Origin: an uncultured beta proteobacterium
Lineage (GTDB): Bacteria; Pseudomonadota; Gammaproteobacteria; Burkholderiales; Rhodocyclaceae
Reading direction: 5' to 3'
Assembly (NCBI GenBank): GCA_903933395.1
Contig: CAIZKA010000496.1
Span: 1-6,321 of the forward strand
Length of the DNA: 6,321 nt
Shown here: in pieces, positions 1 to 5,531 of the stretch
Layout of the letters: each line of letters begins with the position of its first letter
How positions within the stretch are numbered: the stretch's first letter is position 1
Notes under the pieces: generated by a model
Seen by the model: the letters and a program-made list of their open reading frames with translations, nothing else
The model's database searches: none
What the model was told of the DNA's origin: nothing
Program-made: the position numbers and the translations under genes

Positions 1-380
1 ATGAAGTGCTGTTCGTGGGCGTCGAGGTGGCCGTCGGCGAAGGCGACCTGCCAGAGGTTTTCGACCACTTCGATTTTCTTTTCCTGGCTGAAGTGCTTGT
101 TGATCAGCGAGGTGAACTGGAAGTAGTCGGTCGCCTGTTTGGCTTCCTCGGTGGCGAATCTCAGCAAGGTGTCGAGTTCCTTCGACGTGAGGCCGAAGCG
201 GGTCTGCAGCAGCCTGGTCACAATCGCCGTTTCCTCGTCCGTGACCGTGCTGTCCATGCGCATCATTTCCAGCAGCAGGGCCGCCGTCGCGATCTCGAGC
301 GCATGCTGCCTGGCGGCATCCGAGGCCGCGTTGTCGGTAGCGATGAACTGGTTGAAGAAATCCCTGATGCCGTCGATCAT
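1..380 (-). CDS. TerB-like (tellurite-resistance/DjlA-N type) helical protein, partial at left edge
   Basis: Reading leftwards from ATG at 380, 126 codons are open to the window edge, so the C-terminus is missing. The protein starts MIDGIRDFFNQF and is predicted nearly all helical. Two acidic helix-turn segments look like the pseudo-repeats of TerB-like domains: MRMDSTVTDEE at about residues 40-50 and AFADGHLDAHE at about 113-123. The second matches the family pattern of a small residue, then ADG, then an acid four or five residues later. No signal peptide or membrane segment is visible, so it should be cytoplasmic. Most stand-alone TerB-like proteins are about 150 aa, so perhaps 20-30 residues are missing. 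It begins 11 nt after the AttH-like stop, which suggests co-transcription. The start has only a weak GGA ahead of it. Family assignment is by motif recognition. The biochemical role of such proteins is unclear and tellurite resistance should not be assumed. Confidence 0.8.
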   Translation of the reverse strand, partial: MIDGIRDFFNQFIATDNAASDAARQHALEIATAALLLEMMRMDSTVTDEETAIVTRLLQTRFGLTSKELDTLLRFATEEAKQATDYFQFTSLINKHFSQEKKIEVVENLWQVAFADGHLDAHEQHF

Positions 381-391
381 GTTCCGGTGTC

Positions 392-1462
392 CTATAGTTT
401 CAGTGCGCCGGCATAGCCCGTGAGTTCGAGGTAGCCGCGTCCGGACAGGGTACCGCGAATCTTCACCAGGCCTTCCCAGTAGCTGACCGGTAGCGGGCGG
501 TGCGCGGAGATTTCCTGCGCGTCCTGCACCGGCATTGTTTCGATGGTGTGCGGCCCGCAGCGGATTGCCATCTGCACCGGGTAGCGCGCGCCGTTGCGCG
601 GCGAGGGCCAGTGGCGCACCGGCGTGAAGCTGACCTCGCCGGCGCCGAACTGTGTCAGGCGGCCGGCGGCGTCGCGCAGCGCGGCGTGGGCGTAAAGCGT
701 GGCGCCGGCGGCATCGCGGATGCGGAAGGCCATCAGCGCGCCGCCATCGTCAAGGTTGACGCCGATCCAGTCCCAGCCGACGCCGCCCGCGGCCAGCACC
801 TCGCTCGACCATTCGTGGTCGAACCAGGCACGGCCGGCGGCGGGCTGGCGCCTGCCGTCCAGCGTCAGGTTGCCGGCGACCTGGAGTTGCGGCCAACTGA
901 CGTAATGGCTGGCGAGTTCCGGGCGCGGCCCCTTTTGCGACCAGCCGTTTTCGCCTTGCAGCAGCAGCGGCTGGGTCGGGGCCAGTTGCAGGTCGAAGCC
1001 GAAGGCGGCATCCGCCACCTTGAGGCGGAACTGTTCGGCGGCGCCGGTACCGCTGCGCCGCATCGACCAGGCGCCGATATGCACGTCGCAGTCGGCGCTG
1101 GAAAAGCCCGCGCCGAGATTGGCGCGGCCGGCGCGCTCGGCGTGCAGCAGGGGCTTGCCCGGCAGCGTCAGCGCGGCGTGGGCGAAGAGGATCTGGCTGG
1201 CGGCGATGGGCGAGGCCAGGTCTTCGGCCAGCCCGGGCCGGCTGCGGAAGAAGGTGAGCTGGAAGCCGGCGTCGCCTTGCGCCGTGTCGAGCGCGCCGGT
1301 GACGTACCACCACTCGGTGCGGAAGTCCGGATGGGCGCCGTGGTCGCGCGGGAAGGCGAGGCGCGTGGCGCGACTGGCCGCTGCGTAGCGCACGGCGGGT
1401 TGTTTGGCTGCCGTGAATGCCGGCAGCAGCAGCGGTGCAAGGAGGAAGCTGCGGCGTCGCAT
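392..1462 (-). CDS. attH: Secreted lipocalin-like AttH/CrtC-family protein, putative periplasmic partner of the Att ABC transporter
   Basis: 356 aa. The N-terminus MRRRSFLLAPLLLPAFTAA is a signal peptide with a Tat-like RRSFL motif at residues 3-7 and no lipobox cysteine. Family hallmarks follow in order: DHGAHPDF..EWWYVTGAL (40-58), ASHYVSWPQL (184-193), WFDHEW (213-218), WDWIGVNLDDGG (230-241), YWEG (328-331) and GYLELTGY (343-350). This is the AttH/DUF2006 and CrtC-type double lipocalin-like fold (known representative: Nitrosomonas europaea NE1406), thought to bind hydrophobic ligands. Relatives are often labelled carotenoid 1,2-hydratase or predicted secreted hydrolase, but no carotenoid genes are nearby and the ABC genes upstream argue for AttH. 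The start is forced: an in-frame TGA lies at 1486-1484 and 1462 is the first usable codon after it. No Shine-Dalgarno is visible. It follows the permease by 176 nt and precedes the TerB-like gene by 11 nt. Enzymatic activity is unproven. Confidence 0.88.
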   Translation of the reverse strand: MRRRSFLLAPLLLPAFTAAKQPAVRYAAASRATRLAFPRDHGAHPDFRTEWWYVTGALDTAQGDAGFQLTFFRSRPGLAEDLASPIAASQILFAHAALTLPGKPLLHAERAGRANLGAGFSSADCDVHIGAWSMRRSGTGAAEQFRLKVADAAFGFDLQLAPTQPLLLQGENGWSQKGPRPELASHYVSWPQLQVAGNLTLDGRRQPAAGRAWFDHEWSSEVLAAGGVGWDWIGVNLDDGGALMAFRIRDAAGATLYAHAALRDAAGRLTQFGAGEVSFTPVRHWPSPRNGARYPVQMAIRCGPHTIETMPVQDAQEISAHRPLPVSYWEGLVKIRGTLSGRGYLELTGYAGALKL

Positions 1463-1464
1463 GG

Positions 1465-1602
1465 CTAACGTGAAATGCGTTGGTCAGGGCGCTTGGCAAT
1501 ATTTGAGCGCAGCGAGCCAATCAGAAGCCTCCCCGCGAGGGGAGGATGGGAGGGGCGGGTCAATTTGCCAGCTTGGGGCATATCGAAGGTGCAGAGGTTC
1601 AT
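1465..1602 (-). CDS. Possible 45-codon small ORF in the permease-attH gap (doubtful)
   Basis: From ATG at 1602 an ORF of 45 codons runs across the GC-rich palindrome and stops with TAG at 1467-1465, two bases before the attH start codon. The product would begin MNLCTFDMPQAGKLTRP and includes PSHPPLAGRL, which is the translation of the palindromic repeat. There is no Shine-Dalgarno ahead of it and I recognise no family. The close stop-start spacing would allow translational coupling to attH, which itself lacks a ribosome binding site. It could equally be a chance reading frame through repeat sequence, and I consider that more likely. Confidence 0.2.
   Translation of the reverse strand: MNLCTFDMPQAGKLTRPSHPPLAGRLLIGSLRSNIAKRPDQRISR
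1528..1560 (-). repeat. GC-rich palindromic REP-like element in the gap between permease and attH
   Basis: CCTCCCC at 1528-1534 pairs perfectly with GGGGAGG at 1539-1545 around a GCGA loop. Next to it, 1546-1560 (ATGGGAGGGGCGGGT) repeats the purine-rich half. Palindromes of this composition, with a CCCCTCCCA-like arm beside a CCTCCCC hairpin, recur between genes in many proteobacteria, so I read it as a dispersed REP-like unit. The assignment is from resemblance and copy number in this genome is unknown. On the operon's strand the hairpin is not followed by a T run, so it is a poor intrinsic terminator. It could stabilise or process the mRNA between the permease and attH. Confidence 0.5.
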
Positions 1603-1638
1603 GGTGTCGCGTGACTCATCGAAGCTATAAGCGTTGGA

Positions 1639-4170
1639 CTATTGAGCGCTCGCCAGCACCTGCGCCGCCGGCAGGCGCGTGGCCTGGAGTGCGGCGAAGC
1701 GGCTGGCAATGATGCCGGCGGCCAGCGTCAGCGCCGCGCCGGGCAGTACCTGCAGCCAGGGAATCTGCAGCTCCATGCGCCAGTGGAAGGCCTGCGGATT
1801 GACGACGTGGGTGAGGATGGCGCCGACCGCGATGCCGCAGGCCAGCCCGACGGCGAGGCCGATGGCGGCGATCAGGGCGCCTTCCAGCATGACGGCGCGG
1901 GTCAGCATGGCGCGGTTGAAACCCAGCGCCGAGAGCGTCGCCAGTTCGCGCGCGCGCAGCCAGACGCTGGCGGCCAGCGTCACGGCCAGGCCGAAGAGGC
2001 CGATCAGCATGGCGGCGGCCTCCAGCGCATAGGTGACGGCGAAGCTCTTGTCGAAGATGTCGAGGCTCAGGGCGCGGATCTCGCCGGCTTCCGCCATTTC
2101 GATGCCGTAGCGCGAGGCCTCGCGTGCCAGCCAGTCGCGGGCGGCGGCTTCGCCGCCCTGGTGCGGCCAGAGAGCCAGTTCGGTGGCTTCGAATTTGCCG
2201 CCCAGCGCGCGGTAATCCGTGGCGCCGATCACCACGGCGCCGAACTGGCGCGCGTAGTCGCGCCAGACGCCGCCGACGAAGACCTCGACTTCGCGTCCGA
2301 GCAGCGGCAGGCGCAGGGTCTGGCCGGGCTTCAGGCGATACAGTTCCTGCATCGGTTCGCTGATCCAGACCGGAATGGCGCCTGCCGGCGCGGCGAGGAT
2401 TTCCCCGGTGAAGGGCAGGCGCGCGCCGGGGTTGGCAGGGTCCAGTTCGCGCACCAGCACGGCCACGGTGGGGCGCCGCGGATCGAGGTTCAGCGCGCCG
2501 GCGGCCATGCGCTCGACGCGGGCGAAGGGCGCGTCGGGCCGTTCCAGCGCGGCGAGTAACTGCGGCGGCAGCGGCACGCCCTTGCTGCGCACGTAATACG
2601 GCGCCGGCAGCACCACGTCCAGCCACTGGTCGAGCGCGACGCGAAAGCTGGCGACCATGGTGACCATGCTCACCGTCAGTGCGAAGCTGACGATCAGCCC
2701 GCTGGCGGCGACCTGCGCCATCAGCGGCGCCTGCATCACGTTCTGCACCGCGATGCGCTGCGCCGCCGGCAGTTCGCGGCGGGCGAAGGCGCCGAATGCC
2801 ATTTGCGTGACCAGCGGCGCCACGGCGATGCCCAGCACCAGCACCAGCGCGATCGCGCCGTAGCCGGCCAGCGGCAGGTCGAAGAGGGCGGGCAGGCGCG
2901 TCAGGGCCAGCGCGGCCCCGGCGACCAGCGCGAGCGCGATTGCCTTGCCGGCACGCGGCCGCAGTGCGTCGTCGCGGCCGGAAGGCGGGCGTTGCGCGAA
3001 GCCGGTCTTCAGCGCCTGCGCCAGCGGCTGCACGCGGTTGAGCCAGGCGGGGTAGAGCGCGCCGGCCAGGCTCGCCGCGCAGCCCAGCGCGAAGAAGCCC
3101 AGTGCGGGCAGCAGTTCGGGCACGATGGCCGGCGTGCCGCCGGAGAAAAAGCCGCCGCCGAGGTCGCCGCCCAGCAGCCGGGTGAAGGCCGCGGCCATGG
3201 CCCAGCCCAGCGCCAGGCCGATCACGGCGCCTGGTACGCCGATGGCGAGGCCTTCGAACAGCACCTGCATAAGCCGCATGCGCGGCGAAAGGCCGAGTAC
3301 GCCGAGCAGGGCGAACTGGGTCGAGCGCTGTGCCACGGCGGTGAGCTGGGTGGCGAAGACGAGGAAGCCGCCGGTGAGTAGCGCCACCAGCGCCAGGACG
3401 TTGAGATTGACGCGGTAGGCGCGCGAGATGTTCGACAGCCGTGCCTGGTTGTCGGCGGCGGCGCGCAGGGTGATGCCGGGCGGCAGTTTGCCCGCCCAGG
3501 TGTTGAGCCAGGCGGTCAGTTTGGTGCCGGGCGCGAGGCGGATGCGGCCTTCGCTGACGGCATCCGCCGGGCCGAAGTGCGCCTGGACACGGGCGATGTC
3601 GGCCACCAGCAGCAGGTCGTCGGGGCGCGCGGCGGGCAGGTCGCCGGCGATGTGCGTGGACCAGCGTGCATCGCCGCGCATCGCCGTGACGCCGGCGCCG
3701 ATTTTCGTTTGCAGGCGCGCCAAGAGCGCCGGCGAGGCATACATGCCGTCCTCGAAGAGGCCGCCGCCCTTTATCGATTCGCCCTGGCGCGGCAGCAGGT
3801 CGGGCATCAAGAGGCCCGCGCTGAAGACGTCGAGGCCGATCAGGCGCACGGTGAGCTCGCCGATCCGCACGCGGGTTTCGATCACCGGCACGACGAGTGC
3901 CACGGCTTCATCTCGCGCCAGTTGGTTGATCAGCGCCAGCGGCACTCGGCCGGCGCTGTCCTGCGGCGCGACCAGGGCGTCCGGCTCGCCCTGCACGCTC
4001 TTCATGGCCTGCGAGAAATCCGCCAGCGCGGCATCGTTGATCAGGTGGATGGCATAACCCAGCGCCACGCCGAGCGCGATGGCGAGCATGGACAGCGCCG
4101 TGGCCGTGCGCCGCGTCTGGAACTGGGCGCGGATCAGCCACCAGCTCAGCTGCCAGCGCGGGGCGCTCAT
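1639..4170 (-). CDS. Fused AttF-AttG-type ABC transporter permease, FtsX/MacB superfamily, ten predicted helices
   Basis: 843 aa. A single helix at about 22-44 is followed by a large periplasmic domain (45-255) and three FtsX-type helices (about 256-279, 304-330, 350-375). After a short linker come helices at about 410-424, 435-460 and 483-510, a second periplasmic domain (511-712), and three more FtsX-type helices (713-738, 760-787, 805-825). The RSTQFALLGVLGLSPR (282-297) and RARELATLSALGFNR (739-753) segments are equivalent cytoplasmic FtsX coupling stretches, showing two permease halves in one chain. E. coli YbbP has the same ten-helix plan, and in AttEFGH systems the halves are AttF and AttG. 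Its ATG overlaps the ATPase stop as ATGA (4170-4167), so the two are probably translationally coupled. The long open frame upstream of 4170 is a shadow across the ATPase gene. MacB-superfamily permeases often work by conformational transmission or lateral extraction from the membrane; the substrate is unknown. Confidence 0.9.
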   Translation of the reverse strand: MSAPRWQLSWWLIRAQFQTRRTATALSMLAIALGVALGYAIHLINDAALADFSQAMKSVQGEPDALVAPQDSAGRVPLALINQLARDEAVALVVPVIETRVRIGELTVRLIGLDVFSAGLLMPDLLPRQGESIKGGGLFEDGMYASPALLARLQTKIGAGVTAMRGDARWSTHIAGDLPAARPDDLLLVADIARVQAHFGPADAVSEGRIRLAPGTKLTAWLNTWAGKLPPGITLRAAADNQARLSNISRAYRVNLNVLALVALLTGGFLVFATQLTAVAQRSTQFALLGVLGLSPRMRLMQVLFEGLAIGVPGAVIGLALGWAMAAAFTRLLGGDLGGGFFSGGTPAIVPELLPALGFFALGCAASLAGALYPAWLNRVQPLAQALKTGFAQRPPSGRDDALRPRAGKAIALALVAGAALALTRLPALFDLPLAGYGAIALVLVLGIAVAPLVTQMAFGAFARRELPAAQRIAVQNVMQAPLMAQVAASGLIVSFALTVSMVTMVASFRVALDQWLDVVLPAPYYVRSKGVPLPPQLLAALERPDAPFARVERMAAGALNLDPRRPTVAVLVRELDPANPGARLPFTGEILAAPAGAIPVWISEPMQELYRLKPGQTLRLPLLGREVEVFVGGVWRDYARQFGAVVIGATDYRALGGKFEATELALWPHQGGEAAARDWLAREASRYGIEMAEAGEIRALSLDIFDKSFAVTYALEAAAMLIGLFGLAVTLAASVWLRARELATLSALGFNRAMLTRAVMLEGALIAAIGLAVGLACGIAVGAILTHVVNPQAFHWRMELQIPWLQVLPGAALTLAAGIIASRFAALQATRLPAAQVLASAQ

Positions 4171-4829
4171 TGCAGGCCGTCCGGGGTCAGCGTCAGGATG
4201 CGGTCGCAGTTCTGCGCGACGTGCTGCGAATGGGTGACGATCAGGGCGCTGGCGCCTTCCTCGCGCACGCGCTCGAGCAGCAGGACGAGGATCTCGTCGG
4301 CGGTGCGCGGGTCGAGGTTGCCGGTCGGTTCGTCGGCGAGGATCAGCGACGGGCGATGCACCAGGGCGCGGGCGATCGCCACGCGCTGCAGTTCGCCGCC
4401 GGAGAGCGTCCCCGGCCAGCGCGGGCCGAAGCCGGGCAGGCCGACGCGGCCGAGCAGTGCCTCGATGCGCGCCGCGTGCTCGCCCGCCGCGACGCCGCCA
4501 AGCAGCAGCGGCACCGCGACGTTCTGCGCCACGGTCAGCGTCGGCAGCACATGGAAGGCCTGGAAGACGAAGCCTATGGTCGTGGCGCGCAGCGCGGCGC
4601 GCGCGGCTTCGTCGAGGCGGACGATGTCCTGCGCCTGCGGGCCGACCAGGATGGCGCCGGTGTTGGCCAGCTCCAGCCCGGCGATGCAGTTGAGCAGCGT
4701 GCTCTTGCCGACGCCCGATTCCCCGGCCAGCGCAACGATCTCGCCGGCCGCAATGGAAAAGCCGAGCGCGCTGAACACCGGCCGCGCGGAACCGGGATGG
4801 CGTTTTGTCAGGTTGGCGACGCTCAGCAT
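4167..4829 (-). CDS. attE: ABC transporter ATP-binding protein, LolD/MacB type (AttE-like)
   Basis: 220 aa from ATG at 4829, starting MLSVANLTKRHPGSARPVF. All nucleotide-binding motifs are intact: Walker A GESGVGKST (36-44), Q-loop glutamine Q90 in FVFQAFHVLPTLTVAQNV, signature LSGGELQRVAIARAL (142-156), Walker B SLILADEP with catalytic E167, D-loop NLD (171-173) and switch histidine H200 in IVTHSQHV. The FVFQ...LPTLTVAQNV and DEPTGNLD stretches are typical of the LolD/MacB/FtsE group. It should dimerise at the cytoplasmic face and drive the fused permease encoded immediately after it. A GTG start at 4859 would add ten residues (MRPGAFHPGT), but conservation in this family begins near MLSVANLTK and GTG 4859 sits inside a hairpin, so I chose 4829. 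Ribosome binding is weak (GGAACC directly before ATG). The name AttE rests on the AttH and fused-permease neighbours. Confidence 0.92.
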   Translation of the reverse strand: MLSVANLTKRHPGSARPVFSALGFSIAAGEIVALAGESGVGKSTLLNCIAGLELANTGAILVGPQAQDIVRLDEAARAALRATTIGFVFQAFHVLPTLTVAQNVAVPLLLGGVAAGEHAARIEALLGRVGLPGFGPRWPGTLSGGELQRVAIARALVHRPSLILADEPTGNLDPRTADEILVLLLERVREEGASALIVTHSQHVAQNCDRILTLTPDGLQ

Positions 4830-4846
4830 GGTTCCAGGGTGAAAGG

Positions 4847-4864
4847 CCCCGGGTCGCACCGGGG
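4847..4864 (-). other. GC hairpin in the presumed leader of the ATPase gene
   Basis: CCCCGG at 4847-4852 and CCGGGG at 4859-4864 form a perfect 6-bp stem with a 6-nt loop, ending 17 nt before the ATPase ATG. If the operon promoter is upstream, this hairpin lies in the 5' leader. It has no following T run long enough for an intrinsic terminator. It may be chance in a GC-rich gap. Confidence 0.3.
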
Positions 4865-4926
4865 GCGGACAACATGTCCGGCATCGACGAAGCCGGCACT
4901 AGTCCAACAACACCCCAATTTCGAAG

Positions 4927-5008
4927 CGTCATACCGGCGAGCGCCGGTATCCAGAGGGCCATGTGATGCGCTCCGCAGTCCTGGATTCCGGCGTTCGCCG
5001 GAATGACG
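4927..5008. repeat. Inverted pair of dRS3-like palindromic repeat units
   Basis: The unit at 4927-4954 reads CGTCAT, a perfect 9-bp palindrome (ATACCGGCG-AG-CGCCGGTAT at 4931-4950), then CCAG. The unit at 4981-5008 is its reverse complement with two paired changes: CTGG, then ATTCCGGCGTTCGCCGGAAT (4985-5004), then GACG. A 26-nt spacer separates them. The whole can fold as two small hairpins or one long 28-bp arm. The ATTCC-N10-GGAAT core resembles dRS3 of Neisseria (ATTCCC-N8-GGGAAT) and related repeats dispersed in beta- and gammaproteobacteria; this is recognition, not a search result. The A/T changes in each palindrome are compensated on the opposite arm, so pairing is kept. It lies between the cysteine-rich gene and the Att operon and may act as a transcript end for the former. 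Confidence 0.75.
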
Positions 5009-5047
5009 ATTCTTTGAATGTTGATTCACAATTATCGGGTCGCAATA

Positions 5048-5395
5048 CTAGCCAGCCGGCGGACGCGGTTTGGCCTTCGGCTTCTTTTTCGGCTGTTCAT
5101 CGCGCATGCACTTTTTAAGGTCCGCTCCGGTCTTGCCCTTGCAGATTTCCTTGGCTCGCTGCGCGGCTTCGCAGTCCTGCGGGTTCTTTGCCTTGCTGCA
5201 ATCGGGTGGCGGAATGCTGGCATCGAGGCAGGCGCGCCTTTCCGTGCCGCGTTTTTCCGAACAGGTTTTCAGCGCCGCCTGGCGCGCCTCGCAGCGCACC
5301 GGGTCGCGCGCCCTGGCGCAGTCGTCGGCCGCCGACTGCGCCAGCACCGGCAGCCCGAACAGGATGCCGGCCGCCAGTATCAGCAGACGTTTCAT
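5048..5395 (-). CDS. Small secreted cysteine-rich protein with a duplicated four-cysteine module, function unknown
   Basis: 115 aa from ATG 5395. MKRLLILAAGILFGLPVLAQSA is a clear Sec signal peptide, with cleavage likely after ALAQ/SA near residue 20-22. The mature part is two copies of one module: cysteines at 26, 35, 45, 56 and at 66, 75, 85, 96, each with spacings of 8, 9 and 10 residues, offset by exactly 40. Thirteen of 35 aligned positions are identical, including DC, P, CEA.Q.A and K.G. The tail PKKKPKAKPRPPAG is basic and proline-rich. Eight cysteines in an exported protein suggest four disulfides in the periplasm. The start is well supported by AGGAGG six bases upstream; an in-frame upstream ATG at 5551 would overlap the divergent gene and bury the signal peptide. 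I recognise no named family, though similar DC..A..P..CEA.Q proteins occur as hypotheticals in betaproteobacteria. Confidence 0.82.
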   Translation of the reverse strand: MKRLLILAAGILFGLPVLAQSAADDCARARDPVRCEARQAALKTCSEKRGTERRACLDASIPPPDCSKAKNPQDCEAAQRAKEICKGKTGADLKKCMRDEQPKKKPKAKPRPPAG

Positions 5396-5401
5396 GCGGA
5401 T

Positions 5402-5407
5402 CCTCCT
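5402..5407 (-). promoter_or_regulatory. Strong Shine-Dalgarno of the cysteine-rich protein gene
   Basis: AGGAGG on the minus strand sits six bases before ATG 5395. It decides the start against the longer in-frame reading from 5551 and is the best ribosome binding site in the window. Confidence 0.8.
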
Positions 5408-5434
5408 CGACAGGCTTTTGAAAAAGCTGGTGGA

Positions 5435-5440
5435 ATAATA
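5435..5440 (-). promoter_or_regulatory. Candidate -10 box for the cysteine-rich protein gene
   Basis: TATTAT on the minus strand matches the sigma70 -10 consensus at five of six positions and would give a leader of roughly 33 nt. The region where a -35 should be (about 5458-5463) reads CCGCCC and does not match, so this promoter would need an activator or another sigma factor, or is not real. Confidence 0.3.
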
Positions 5441-5448
5441 CTCCCGCA

Positions 5449-5478
5449 TTGAGGCCTGGGCGGGTTGTCGGCTATAGT
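5449..5478 (+). promoter_or_regulatory. Candidate sigma70 promoter for the GspE/PilB-like gene
   Basis: TTGAGG at 5449-5454 and TATAGT at 5473-5478 are separated by 18 nt and match the sigma70 consensus at four and five positions. Transcription would begin near 5485, giving about 45 nt of leader before ATG 5532. It overlaps the area where the divergent gene's -35 would lie, so the two promoters may compete. Confidence 0.45.
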
Positions 5479-5531
5479 TCGCCGTGTCACCAGCGCCGAC
5501 TTCCCTGACCTGCGTCGTACCGGACTTTGCC

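Noticed and set aside
392..1462. Annotation as carotenoid 1,2-hydratase
   Set aside because: The fold family is shared with CrtC, but there are no carotenoid genes nearby and the direct ABC-transporter context points to the AttH branch.
500..1468. Plus-strand 322-aa ORF opposite attH
   Set aside because: Antisense shadow: attH has a signal peptide and every family motif, while this frame has low-complexity Ala/Gly/Arg sequence and no recognisable domain.
1528..1545. The GC hairpin as an intrinsic terminator of the permease transcript
   Set aside because: The minus-strand sequence after the stem is CTTCTGATTGG, without a T run, and attH downstream has no convincing promoter of its own.
1642..2559. 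Plus-strand 305-aa ORF opposite the permease, and the similar one at 3577-4842
   Set aside because: Both are antisense to well-supported membrane and ATPase genes and have shadow-like composition.
1625..2626. Minus-strand 333-aa arginine-rich ORF
   Set aside because: It is a frame-shifted shadow of the permease; extreme Arg/Ala/Gly composition is typical of the wrong frame in GC-rich coding DNA.
1639..4829. Interpretation as the LolCDE lipoprotein exporter
   Set aside because: LolC and LolE are separate four-helix proteins of about 400 aa; this permease is a single ten-helix chain of 843 aa and no LolA-like gene is present.
4171..4962. An open frame that would extend the permease upstream to 1107 aa, starting MALWIPALAGMT
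   Set aside because: It runs in another frame through the intact ATPase gene, its start is the translation of the palindromic repeat, and the permease has a clear start at 4170 with an ATGA overlap.
4823..5029. Minus-strand 68-aa ORF containing RHSGERRNPGLRS
   Set aside because: This is the familiar spurious translation of the dRS3-like repeat; it overlaps the ATPase start and shows no protein features.
5484..5531. GTG at 5484 as a longer start of the GspE-like protein
   Set aside because: It coincides with the predicted transcription start, has no Shine-Dalgarno, and the added 16 residues show no family similarity.
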